Shown here piece by piece: positions 1 to 8,133 of a DNA stretch of 64,000 nt. Origin of the DNA: Pseudomonas syringae KCTC 12500. GTDB taxonomy: Bacteria; Pseudomonadota; Gammaproteobacteria; Pseudomonadales; Pseudomonadaceae. The DNA is taken from positions 2,007,501-2,071,500 of the forward strand of contig NZ_AYTM02000002.1 in the NCBI RefSeq assembly GCF_000507185.2, given 5' to 3'. The notes beneath the pieces were generated by a model. It was not told the origin of the DNA. It saw nothing but the letters and a program-made list of their open reading frames with translations, and did no database searches. The number at the start of each line of letters is the position of its first letter. Within the stretch, counting starts at the first letter, position 1. Both the position numbers and the translations under genes were made by a program.

Positions 1-424
1 GATTGAAACTTCCAACTTGGTAGCCAAAGAAGTGCCAGGGTTGAAGATTCATGTTTGCTCATTGGTCGCGCGTGACTTGCAGGATGGCCAACCCTGGATG
101 CCGGTCTACATCCACTCCAAGCTGATGATCGTCGATGACGTCTACACCACACACGGCTCGGCCAACATCAACACTCGAAGCATGATGGTCGATAGTGAAC
201 TGAACATCTGCCACGAGCATCCAGAGTTTAGTCAGCCGTTGCGGCGGCGATTGTGGGATTTGCATACGAAGGGGTTAGGGGGGCAGGATGAGCCTGAAAT
301 AGCATTTAAAGCCTGGAGCGCTATCATTGGTAATAACAAGAGACTGCAGTCAAAAAAAATGTCTCCATACGCTCCCCTTAACGAATTTTATTACAGCGAT
401 ACTTCTATGACGGACCTTGACTAA
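1..424 (+). CDS. Phospholipase D family protein, C-terminal part (Tle5-like T6SS effector)
   Basis: The reading frame is open from base 2, so the gene starts outside the window; about 140 C-terminal residues are visible. An HxKxxxxD motif (HSKLMIVDD, nt 113-139) followed by GSANINTRS is the second catalytic HKD half of the phospholipase D superfamily. Enzymes of this kind hydrolyse phosphodiester bonds of phospholipids. The stop codon overlaps the start of the next gene (TAATG). That gene and its two paralogues are Sel1-repeat lipoproteins, the arrangement known for PldA/PldB (Tle5) antibacterial lipase effectors of type VI secretion and their Tli5 immunity proteins. The effector role is inferred from this context; no VgrG or PAAR gene is visible. 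Confidence 0.85.
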   Translation, partial: IETSNLVAKEVPGLKIHVCSLVARDLQDGQPWMPVYIHSKLMIVDDVYTTHGSANINTRSMMVDSELNICHEHPEFSQPLRRRLWDLHTKGLGGQDEPEIAFKAWSAIIGNNKRLQSKKMSPYAPLNEFYYSDTSMTDLD

Positions 425-1479
425 TGCGTCTGACTCTTTTGCTTTCAAGCGTTCTGATGGTCGCGTGCGGCACTAGCAATGCCGTTAATCTAAGAACAAA
501 GGACATCCCCTTGAATCAGCTGACTGACATTAATGCAAAACTGGCCTTTACCTGCGTACACGAGAAGTTTCCGGCCTCTTCGTCAGAAACCGATATGCTG
601 TTCCAGTATGCTCGCTGGTTACAGAAAAACAACCAGATCAAGCAGGACAAGACAGTTGATCTCGAAATCGAGCGACTGTACCGAATTCCCGCTGAAAACC
701 AGCATTATAAAGCGAACGTCAATCTGCAGAACGGCGGCATGCGTGGCGAATTTAAGTTAGGCGGCGAAGAACATCTAAGATTAAGTCAGCAGTTGATCGA
801 CGCGCGCATAGCAACTGGTTATTACTTCATCGCTGTATTTCTTGAGCGGGGATCCGCTGGCTTGCATAAAGATCCGGAAATGGCCTTGCGTTACTTTCGC
901 AAAGCGGCGGATGAGGGAAGTGCCCAGGCCCAAGCTTATGTGGCAGACAAACTAGAACCGATCGATATTGCTCCGAACATTGCACGACAGACGCGCTGGT
1001 GTGCTGCTGAACAAGGTAACGGAAAGGCCGCGACAGCATTAGGTAACGATCAAACAATTGATGGAAATTATCAGAAGGCACTTAAAGCTTATCAACTTGG
1101 TGTTGCAGCGGGCGATGAAACTGCAGCATTTTTTTTAGAGAGTGGTTTTGATGGTCCTGCATCGGTTAATCGCTTGTACTTCATAGATCAGAAGAAAGAT
1201 TTGGAGCGTGTAGATCGCTATAAAAAAATTGGTAAGTTGCTAGGTGACTGGTCCTATGCCAACCCAAGCGTCCCCGAAATCAACGAAATCGTCCCCCTGC
1301 CCCCAGCCAAACTCCCCGCATGGGATGGCAAGCTGAAATGGGTTGAAGAGCGTGAAGCCAACATCCCGCCGCCCAAGCCTTCCGAAGCGCTGATCGAGCA
1401 ACTGGCCAAGGCCATGGTGCTTGATCCTAAAACAGGCAAGCCGTTGCCAGGCTCTCCGGTCTACAGCAAGGAAGACTGA
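424..1479 (+). CDS. Sel1-repeat lipoprotein, Tli5-like immunity protein, copy 1
   Basis: 351 residues. The N-terminus is a lipoprotein signal with lipobox LMVAC (Cys at residue 15), so the protein should be anchored in a membrane facing the periplasm. A Sel1/TPR-like segment lies around residues 130-180 (ALRYFRKAADEGSAQAQAYV) and a second near 200-230. The C-terminus is Pro/Lys rich. ATG overlaps the phospholipase stop (TAATG), implying translational coupling. Known Tli5 immunity proteins bind and block periplasmic PLD effectors, and a role protecting against the upstream enzyme is inferred. This copy is the most divergent of the three in its first 180 residues, but its last ~75 residues nearly match copies 2 and 3. 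Confidence 0.8.
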   Translation: MRLTLLLSSVLMVACGTSNAVNLRTKDIPLNQLTDINAKLAFTCVHEKFPASSSETDMLFQYARWLQKNNQIKQDKTVDLEIERLYRIPAENQHYKANVNLQNGGMRGEFKLGGEEHLRLSQQLIDARIATGYYFIAVFLERGSAGLHKDPEMALRYFRKAADEGSAQAQAYVADKLEPIDIAPNIARQTRWCAAEQGNGKAATALGNDQTIDGNYQKALKAYQLGVAAGDETAAFFLESGFDGPASVNRLYFIDQKKDLERVDRYKKIGKLLGDWSYANPSVPEINEIVPLPPAKLPAWDGKLKWVEEREANIPPPKPSEALIEQLAKAMVLDPKTGKPLPGSPVYSKED

Positions 1480-1498
1480 TCACAGATCCATGTGCCAA

Positions 1499-1546
1499 GC
1501 AGAGATTTACATGTGTCGACAGTGATCGGCACATGCAAATCTCTGC
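1499..1546 (+). terminator. Hairpin after immunity copy 1
   Basis: Arms GCAGAGATTTACATGTG (1499-1515) and its near-perfect complement (1530-1546) pair with one mismatch across a 14-nt loop. No T-tract follows, so it may attenuate transcription or stabilise mRNA rather than terminate. An identical hairpin follows copy 2 and a decayed one follows copy 3. Confidence 0.55.
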
Positions 1547-1580
1547 CCAAACTCAAACCCGACGCGCGCTCGTTGAACCT

Positions 1581-1616
1581 TATTATCGCGACGCTACTAT
1601 GACGGACCATGACTGA
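1581..1616 (+). pseudogene. Remnant of the phospholipase gene 3' end (scar 1)
   Basis: Read in frame, this stretch encodes YYRDATMTDHD and a stop, against the C-terminus YYSDTSMTDLD of the phospholipase at 389-424. The stop overlaps the next ATG (TGATG), just as the real effector stop overlaps copy 1. Similarity continues a short way upstream with a small gap. It looks like the last codons of an effector gene carried along with an immunity gene. Confidence 0.7.
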
Positions 1617-2671
1617 TGCGCTTGACTTTGTTGCTTTCGATCCTGCTGTTGGCCGCCTGCAGCTCCGGCAATGCCCTTACCTCACGGACGAAGGACGCGC
1701 CGCTGAATCAGTTGAGCGAAGTCGACGCCAAGCTGGCATTTACCTGCGTACACGAGAAAATTCCGGCCCCTTCGGCAGAAACGGATGTGCTGTTCCAGTA
1801 CGCGCGCTGGTTGCAGAAAAACAACCAGATACAGCAGGATGAAACGGTCGACGTCGAGATAGGGAGACTGTATCGCATCGCGGCAGAAAACAACCACTAC
1901 AAGGCCAATGTCAACCTGCAGAACGGTGCCATGCGCGGCCAGTTCAAGCTGACTGGCGGGGAACGCTTGCGCCTTAGCCAACAATTAATAGATGCACACG
2001 TGGCAACAGGTTATTACATGATCGCCATCTACCTTCAGAAGGGTGCGGCTGGGCTACAGCAGGATGAAGACATGTCCCTGCGTTACTTCCGAAAGGCAGC
2101 AGATGAAGGAAGTGCACAGGCGCAAGCCTATGTGGCGGACAAGCTAGAGCCTATAGATATTGCTCCGGATATCGCACGACAGATGCGTCGCTGCGCTGCC
2201 GCGCAGGGAAATGGGAGTGCGGCGCTAGCGTTAGGTACGGATCTCGCGATAGATAGGAATTACAAAGAGGCAATAGAAGCATTCCAGTTGGGTGCAGCGG
2301 CAGGTAATGAAGTTGCTGCGTCTTTTCTGGGAAAAGGCTTTCGCGGCCCAAAACCGGATGATCGCTTATACTACTTAGACCAAAAAGAAGATCTTGAGCG
2401 TGCGGAACGTTATAAGCAAATTAGCAAATTACTTAGTAGGTTGTCCTACGCCGACCCAAAAGTCCCTGAGATAAATGAAATCGTCCCACTACCGCCAGCC
2501 AAACTTCCTGCTTGGGATGGCAAGCTGAAATGGGTTGAAGAGCGTGAAGCCAACATCCCGCCGCCCAAGCCTTCTGAAGCGCTGATTGAGCAACTGGCCA
2601 AGGCCATGGTGCTTGACCCTAAAACGGGCAAGCCGTTGCCAGTCTCCCCGGTCTACAGTAAGGAAGATTGA
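1616..2671 (+). CDS. Sel1-repeat lipoprotein, Tli5-like immunity protein, copy 2
   Basis: 351 residues, exactly as long as copies 1 and 3, and starting 1192 bp after copy 1. The lipobox is LLAAC. The Sel1-like segment MSLRYFRKAADEGSAQAQAYVADKL is conserved. Residues about 190-285 differ most from the paralogues and may carry effector specificity, while the last ~70 residues are almost invariant. The first ~180 residues are nearly identical to copy 3. ATG overlaps the stop of the effector-tail remnant. As an orphan immunity protein it could protect against phospholipases of other strains; this is inference. Confidence 0.8.
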   Translation: MRLTLLLSILLLAACSSGNALTSRTKDAPLNQLSEVDAKLAFTCVHEKIPAPSAETDVLFQYARWLQKNNQIQQDETVDVEIGRLYRIAAENNHYKANVNLQNGAMRGQFKLTGGERLRLSQQLIDAHVATGYYMIAIYLQKGAAGLQQDEDMSLRYFRKAADEGSAQAQAYVADKLEPIDIAPDIARQMRRCAAAQGNGSAALALGTDLAIDRNYKEAIEAFQLGAAAGNEVAASFLGKGFRGPKPDDRLYYLDQKEDLERAERYKQISKLLSRLSYADPKVPEINEIVPLPPAKLPAWDGKLKWVEEREANIPPPKPSEALIEQLAKAMVLDPKTGKPLPVSPVYSKED

Positions 2672-2690
2672 TCACAGATCCATGTGCCAA

Positions 2691-2738
2691 GCAGAGATTT
2701 ACATGTGTCGACAGTGATCGGCACATGCAAATCTCTGC
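2691..2738 (+). terminator. Hairpin after immunity copy 2
   Basis: Same 17-nt arms and loop as the hairpin at 1499-1546, displaced by exactly 1192 bp. There is no T-tract. Confidence 0.55.
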
Positions 2739-2772
2739 CCAAACTCAAACCCGACGCGCGCTCGTTGAACCT

Positions 2773-2808
2773 TATTATCACGACGCTACTATGACGGACC
2801 ATGACTGA
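2773..2808 (+). pseudogene. Remnant of the phospholipase gene 3' end (scar 2)
   Basis: Encodes YYHDATMTDHD and a stop, one residue different from the scar before copy 2, and again joined TGATG to the next immunity gene. It marks the left edge of the third repeat unit. Confidence 0.7.
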
Positions 2809-3863
2809 TGCGCCTGACTTTGTTGCTTTCGATCCTGCTGTTGGCCGCCTGCAGCTCCGGCAATGCTCTTACCTCACGGACGAAGGACGCGCCGCTGAGT
2901 CAGTTGAGCGAAGTCAACGCCAAGCTGGCATTTACCTGCGTACACGAGAAAATCCCGGCCCCTTCGGCAGAAACGGACGTGCTGTTCAAGTACGCCCGTT
3001 GGTTGCAGAAAAACAATCAGATTCAGCAGGATGAAACGGCCGACGTCGAGATAGGGAGACTGTATCGCATCGCGGCAGAAAACAACCACTACAAGGCCAA
3101 TGTCAACCTGCAGAACGGTGCTATGCGTGGCCAGTTCAAGCTCACTGGAGGGGAAAGATTACGACTTAGCCAACAGCTGATAGATGCGCATGTGGCTTCG
3201 GGGTATTACATGATCGCCATCTATCTTCAAAAGGGCGCGGCGGGTCTACAACAAGACGAGGATATGTCCCTGCGCTACTTTCGCAAAGCGGCAGATGAGG
3301 GAAGTGCGCAAGCGCAAGCATACGTTGCCGAAAAACTCGCGCCCATTGATATTGCACCGGATATTGCAAGACAAATGCGTCGTTGTGCTGCAGAGCAAGG
3401 TAACGGCAAGGCAGCTGGAGCATTGGGTGTCCACCTATCAACAGCCAAGCAATATCGGGCCGCTCTGGAAGCCTTTCAACTTGGCGCAGCGGCAGGTGAT
3501 GAAACCTCTGCGTCTTTTTTGAGCAAGGGCTTTCGCGGACCCCAACCCGATGATCGCTTGTATTATCTAGGCCAGCAGGAAGACTTGGAACGCGCCGAAC
3601 GTTATAAGCAAATCTGGAGCCTTCTAGCAGATTGGTCCTACGCCAATCCAAGCGTCCCCGAAATCAACGAAATCGTCCCACTGCCACCAGCCAAACTCCC
3701 CGCATGGGATGGCAAGCTGAAATGGGTTGAAGAGCGTGAAGCCAACATCCCGCCGCCCAAGCCTTCTGAAGAGCTGATCGAGCAGTTGGCCAAGGCCATG
3801 GTGCTTGACCCTAAAACAGGCAAGCCATTGCCGGGGTCGCCTGCTTATCGCAAGAAAGACTAA
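2808..3863 (+). CDS. Sel1-repeat lipoprotein, Tli5-like immunity protein, copy 3
   Basis: 351 residues; lipobox LLAAC; Sel1-like repeats at about 140-180 and 195-230. It begins 1192 bp after copy 2. The 5' half is almost the same as copy 2, whereas the stretch encoding WSYANPSVPEINEIVPLPPA matches copy 1, so the gene is a mosaic. A decayed version of the intergenic hairpin follows (arms about 3883-3899 and 3912-3928). Function as for copies 1 and 2: presumed periplasmic immunity against a PLD effector. Confidence 0.8.
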   Translation: MRLTLLLSILLLAACSSGNALTSRTKDAPLSQLSEVNAKLAFTCVHEKIPAPSAETDVLFKYARWLQKNNQIQQDETADVEIGRLYRIAAENNHYKANVNLQNGAMRGQFKLTGGERLRLSQQLIDAHVASGYYMIAIYLQKGAAGLQQDEDMSLRYFRKAADEGSAQAQAYVAEKLAPIDIAPDIARQMRRCAAEQGNGKAAGALGVHLSTAKQYRAALEAFQLGAAAGDETSASFLSKGFRGPQPDDRLYYLGQQEDLERAERYKQIWSLLADWSYANPSVPEINEIVPLPPAKLPAWDGKLKWVEEREANIPPPKPSEELIEQLAKAMVLDPKTGKPLPGSPAYRKKD

Positions 3864-4123
3864 TTACAGTGTCCAGTTCCGAGCAGAATTTTGCATGTGC
3901 TGACATTGGCCTGTGTATGCAAACCTGCATTTCCTCCCTTTGTCCGGACGCTAATCGATGCATTATAAAATACTGACAACACCTTGCGACCCATGGCCTT
4001 TTTCCAACACAGACCGTCAAGGCCAATCCATCACAACACATTTAAATTACAGATTGCATCAAAAAATTATTTGAATACCGACCCGCGGCTAACAATTTTG
4101 CATTCAATGAAAGGAAGCTAAAA

Positions 4124-5095
4124 ATGAGACCAATGAATATATTGAAGCTCGCAACCGGGAGTGCGATAGCATTTATGCTGACGAGTTGCTCCGGGCAGCG
4201 ATCCACCGAGGAAATCAAACCTTTTGTGATTTGCAAAGAGAGAATTGAAGGTCGTTTCAATAAGCAAGGTGATGTAGAGGAAACGCCTGGACCCGTTGGA
4301 CGCTGCTCAACGAATCTGCGCAAAATTTCTACTCATTACGTGGCGAAGGATGGGAAAATTTATTGGATGAGGCAAGAACACTCCAGAAATACACCCTGTA
4401 TCTCAGGAACTGGAGATGCATCGGCATTAATATATAATCTATCACCTGCCTGTCTATTTTCAAGACCAGGGCAGTACGATGCGATAGAAGATAGATGGCT
4501 TAAATTAGTTACTCAGGACTCAACCGCCTTTCAGTCTTTGGAGGATACCAGCGAGCCCTTACCTTATTGGAAAAAGGATCAGTATTCACACTACGCAAAA
4601 GATACGAACCATGTTTATTACAAACATGCCAAAATAGAAGGTGCAAAACCCGAACTATTTTCAGTTTTTTTCCCATTCGGCACCGATGATAACTGGCGCA
4701 AGTATGAGTTTTCAAAAAGTGAAGACGAGGTATTTGTAGGCGGAAAGCCGATTGGCAAAATCGATTTGAATCAATTTACTCCTCTTAAACCTGTGAGATG
4801 CCCAGAACATGGGCTTAAAACGTGCGCCTACGTTCCTGACATGGAAAGTTTTTTCACTGCCGGGAACTGGGGAAGCGGGATACTGGGGAAACTGGGAAAT
4901 GATCTGATTTTTTTACGAGAGAACGGGGCTGATTACTTTCAAGGCATGGCATCGCCCGATATGTTTATGTTTGTAACATCACAAAAAATCTACTTATATA
5001 CTCATGGGACGTTTTATGAGCTGGCAGCGGGCTCACCGTCATCAACCAGAATACTCGTGCCTATGGATGTTGATTATTATGAAAATAATATATGA
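4124..5095 (+). CDS. Putative lipoprotein with DKNYY-like repeats
   Basis: 323 residues. The N-terminal signal peptide ends in lipobox LTSC. Repeated segments of the type Y-x-K-D-x-x-x-(V/I)-Y-(Y/W) (HYVAKDGKIYW, HYAKDTNHVYYK) resemble the DKNYY family, whose function is unknown. AAAGGAAG lies about 8 nt before the ATG. The gene and its upstream spacer look richer in A/T than the flanking genes, suggesting it was acquired. Position next to the effector/immunity cluster makes it a possible further immunity or accessory protein, but nothing in the sequence proves that. Confidence 0.65.
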   Translation: MRPMNILKLATGSAIAFMLTSCSGQRSTEEIKPFVICKERIEGRFNKQGDVEETPGPVGRCSTNLRKISTHYVAKDGKIYWMRQEHSRNTPCISGTGDASALIYNLSPACLFSRPGQYDAIEDRWLKLVTQDSTAFQSLEDTSEPLPYWKKDQYSHYAKDTNHVYYKHAKIEGAKPELFSVFFPFGTDDNWRKYEFSKSEDEVFVGGKPIGKIDLNQFTPLKPVRCPEHGLKTCAYVPDMESFFTAGNWGSGILGKLGNDLIFLRENGADYFQGMASPDMFMFVTSQKIYLYTHGTFYELAAGSPSSTRILVPMDVDYYENNI

Positions 5096-5258
5096 ACACT
5101 GGCACCCAAGTCTCTCCTCCAAAGCACTTGGCAAAACTCATCGTTTGAATAATCTCAAGGATCATGCTGTGATTGCGCCCGGCAATCTCCTAATTTTGCA
5201 CGCTCAACTGGACAAGTCGGACGCGCAAACGCCCCCGTTTTCCCAGAGACACTCAGGC

Positions 5259-6347
5259 ATGGATAGCAAAGAAGCGACAGTCAGGATGTCGGTGCCGCCT
5301 CGTGGCGACGGCACAGGGCATCGTATCGCTGGCATCGCGGCAACCACGGCGCTAGTGCTGGAGACCAATAATCTGCGTGGTGGCAGTGATGCCGTGCAGG
5401 CATTGAGCAGCCTCAAGCGGCTGGTTGCCCGGTATGCGCAGCAGAGTGTTTCGCCCCTCTCGCTGGCGCAGTGGGTCATCACCCATGACGGCCTTGATCT
5501 GCAGGCGCGTCAGGCGTTGTGTGAGCTGGCAGGGCGCACGCTGGACTTTGTCGAGATCGACGCGCTCACCGGCTACTACGATGCGAAGAATGCAGGCTTT
5601 GATTGTGTCGATCAAACGCGCTGCCAGTACGTGGTATTTGCCGACGCCGATTGCCTGCCTTGCGCCGACTGGCTGGAACAGTTGCTTGTACCCTTTGATC
5701 AGGCCGATGCGCCGGTTGCTGTCGCTGGACGTACCAGCTATGCGCCAAGTATCGCTGGCAGTGCGCTGACTGCCATTGATTTCATGTATTTCCCCAGCCC
5801 GTTGCGCAGCGGTGCCACGCGCAATTTCTATGCAAACAATGTGGCCTTCCGCTGCGATGCTTTCGAGCGGCACCGCTACGAGCCCCTTGACGGCGTTTAC
5901 CGGGCGCATTGTCAGGTCATGGGGTTGCGCATGCAGGCAGAGGGCGTGGCGGTGGTCTACGCACCGCATGCGCACACCGAACACCGCTTGCCCGACAGCC
6001 GGGGAGAAGTCTTGAAACTGCGCTGGTTGCGAGGTGGAGACAGCGTCGACCTCACTCCGTATCTGGTGCATGCCTATATGCCCGGCTGGCTACAGTGGCT
6101 CGGGCGCAGCGGTCCCATCGGCCCGTTGTGTGTGATGGTGGGTCGCCTTGGCTACAGCCTGCGCGCACTTAACCACCAGCATCTGCCACCACTGCATGGA
6201 TTACGACGCCTGACTGCGATGACTTTTGTAGTGGGGCTGTCGCTGCTGGACACCGCCGGTGCCGTTATACGCGGTTGCGGCCTATCGTTTGGTCGTGCCA
6301 GCGCACGCCATAGTGAAGCGCTCTCTTATCACCGCAATCTGGATTGA
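5259..6347 (+). CDS. Family 2-like glycosyltransferase
   Basis: About 362 residues from the ATG chosen here; ATG at 5286 is an alternative. The frame is open further upstream, but that part overlaps the preceding gene and lacks glycosyltransferase similarity. Features of a GT-A fold: a DAD metal/sugar-nucleotide motif in VVFADADCLPC, followed by an acceptor region with RNFYANNVAFRCDAF and a basic LRWLRGGDS near the end. No transmembrane helices are obvious, so it probably works at the cytoplasmic face. First gene of a six-gene operon with a second glycosyltransferase, PAP2 and desaturase genes, hence probably glycolipid synthesis. The substrate is unknown. Confidence 0.75.
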   Translation: MDSKEATVRMSVPPRGDGTGHRIAGIAATTALVLETNNLRGGSDAVQALSSLKRLVARYAQQSVSPLSLAQWVITHDGLDLQARQALCELAGRTLDFVEIDALTGYYDAKNAGFDCVDQTRCQYVVFADADCLPCADWLEQLLVPFDQADAPVAVAGRTSYAPSIAGSALTAIDFMYFPSPLRSGATRNFYANNVAFRCDAFERHRYEPLDGVYRAHCQVMGLRMQAEGVAVVYAPHAHTEHRLPDSRGEVLKLRWLRGGDSVDLTPYLVHAYMPGWLQWLGRSGPIGPLCVMVGRLGYSLRALNHQHLPPLHGLRRLTAMTFVVGLSLLDTAGAVIRGCGLSFGRASARHSEALSYHRNLD

Positions 6348-6400
6348 GCCGCGTCATACCCCATCGTCGCACGCAGGAAGCGTGCTCACAGGAAGTCAGT

Positions 6401-7393
6401 ATGAAATCTTTATCGAACACTTCGCTTGGCTGCTACATCGTTTGCCTGGCATTGCTGGGGCTGAGTACTCAGGCACAGGCTGCGCCTTCCGATTTCAAAG
6501 GCCGCGGAGTATTTCACTTTGCTTCGGCCAGCGGTTGCGCCACAAACCTCAGCAACGCGGATGACAACTGTAACCGCATCGCCCTGGACGTGGCTGATGC
6601 CCATGCCAGCGTAGACCCTCAATCCCACACCATTGTATTTACCGCCGACGCCAGCCATGACAGCAAAACCGTTATAGGCGACGTGTTGCTGCACGGCAGT
6701 GGTCTGGCCGACGATGGCCAGCGAGTACCGCTGAGCCTGCATGTATTGCTGCGCCGCTCAGGCAAGGTGTGGTCCCCCGATACCTATGTGCACGCCCCGG
6801 TGCGTGGCAAGTTTCGTGAGATAAAACTCGACCCTTACCAGATCAGCGTTCGCGAAGGGACAGGAGAGCGAGTGCTGTTCACAGCCGAGCAGGCACGCAA
6901 TGTTCTGGCGCAACCGTCACTTGCCGCAAGAGTGGCCAGCTATTTCATCGAGGTTCACCCAAGCGATGTGAAAACCCCTGATGCCAACGACATCACCATT
7001 GCCTTGGGAGTCGGCAAAGTATCGAAGTCTTTGCTGCGCGCCAGCTTCACCTCGGATCAACCGGGCACCGTAGAGCTGGGTTCTCTACTGGAAACCGGCA
7101 CCTGGAATGTCAAATTGCAGGCGTTGAGCGGGCAGATTCCGGTGTGGGTGGTTCAGCGCCAACTGTTTGTGTTTGGCCTGGAAGACAGCCCGCTTCTTGC
7201 CGACGTGCGCAAACATGGCTTCAAAAAGCTCGACACCCTCGAAATGGGCGCGGTAAGTGGCAAGGGCTATCTGCGTTACAACGGTGCTGAAGAACGCTTC
7301 CCGACCGCTGCGGCCTCAGGCTCGGCCTTTTTACGCGACAGCTTCATCGGCCTGATCCTGGCCTGGCACCGTAGCCCGCAGCCTGTGCAATGA
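6401..7393 (+). CDS. Exported protein of unknown function in the lipid operon
   Basis: 330 residues, starting at an ATG with AGGAAG 6 nt upstream. A Sec signal peptide ends near STQAQA-AP, so the mature protein is periplasmic or surface-located. The rest looks mainly beta and soluble, with no family recognised. Two cysteines lie early in the mature part (GCATNLSNADDNC) and could form a disulfide. It lies between a glycosyltransferase and a di-iron protein with ATGA overlap to the latter, so it is probably co-translated with a membrane-lipid pathway; a carrier or modifying role would be guesswork. Confidence 0.65.
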   Translation: MKSLSNTSLGCYIVCLALLGLSTQAQAAPSDFKGRGVFHFASASGCATNLSNADDNCNRIALDVADAHASVDPQSHTIVFTADASHDSKTVIGDVLLHGSGLADDGQRVPLSLHVLLRRSGKVWSPDTYVHAPVRGKFREIKLDPYQISVREGTGERVLFTAEQARNVLAQPSLAARVASYFIEVHPSDVKTPDANDITIALGVGKVSKSLLRASFTSDQPGTVELGSLLETGTWNVKLQALSGQIPVWVVQRQLFVFGLEDSPLLADVRKHGFKKLDTLEMGAVSGKGYLRYNGAEERFPTAAASGSAFLRDSFIGLILAWHRSPQPVQ

Positions 7394-8133
7394 GCGCGAT
7401 CGAACACAGCGCCAGCGAATCCGACTTCAGCTGCCTGGCCACGCCCGAGGTGCGAGGCCTCGGTGCATTGCAAGCGCACATGGTGGACCGGATCAAACGC
7501 GCGGCACTCAAACGCCTGCACCGCAGCCCACGCGGTGAACGCATGCTGCTGCGCATGTACCTGGCCGGCGAGGACGCTACTGAGCGCGCATTACTTGACG
7601 AATTGATGCCGCAATCACCGCCTTGGCTCGAACGGCAGGTCGAACAGCACCTGGCCGATGAGCGTCGTCACGTGGTGCTGTTCACTGAGGCCTTGCATGC
7701 GATGGGCGATGAAGGATCAAAGCGTCTGGCACCGGACTGGCTCAGTCGGCACAAAATTCGTCGCTGGCAACATCTGGCCCGGCGGCATTCAGCGAATTTC
7801 GAGCAGGGCCTGCTGGTGCCCGCCTATGCTACCGGGCTCTGCGCAGAGCAGATGGCCCAGCGCGTGCTGGGCCGTCACTGCGCAGTCATCGGCACGGCAC
7901 ACAGTTTCTACCCGTTGCTGTCGAAAGTGCTGGCCGACGAGAAAGCCCACGTGCGCCTGTGCGAGAACACCTTGCGGCGTATCGTGGCGCCTCATGAATG
8001 GGTGCATCTGGCGCGGTTATTGAAGGATATTCGTACTGTAGAATCCGGCTTTGGCGTGACCAGCGCTGTGGCGATGTATGTAGCTGGCTGGGTGTTTGGC
8101 GGGCTGCGCAAAGCGGGCGGCAGCGCCCGATGA
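7390..8133 (+). CDS. Ferritin-like di-iron protein
   Basis: 247 residues. Four helices carry the ligand pattern of a carboxylate-bridged di-iron site: Glu in the GEDATER helix, ExxH in ADERRHV, Glu in LCAEQMAQ, and ExxH in ADEKAHV. This is the arrangement of ferritin-like oxidases and hydroxylases (compare COQ7 and MiaE). The start overlaps the previous stop (ATGA) and the end overlaps the next start. In a glycosyltransferase/desaturase operon, an O2-dependent hydroxylation or similar oxidation of a lipid or sugar is a reasonable inference; the substrate is unknown. Confidence 0.7.
   Translation: MSAIEHSASESDFSCLATPEVRGLGALQAHMVDRIKRAALKRLHRSPRGERMLLRMYLAGEDATERALLDELMPQSPPWLERQVEQHLADERRHVVLFTEALHAMGDEGSKRLAPDWLSRHKIRRWQHLARRHSANFEQGLLVPAYATGLCAEQMAQRVLGRHCAVIGTAHSFYPLLSKVLADEKAHVRLCENTLRRIVAPHEWVHLARLLKDIRTVESGFGVTSAVAMYVAGWVFGGLRKAGGSAR

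Noticed and set aside
5004..5258. Upstream extension of the GT2 gene
   Set aside because: It would overlap the DKNYY-like gene by 92 bases and adds residues without family similarity; ATG at 5259 or 5286 is more likely.
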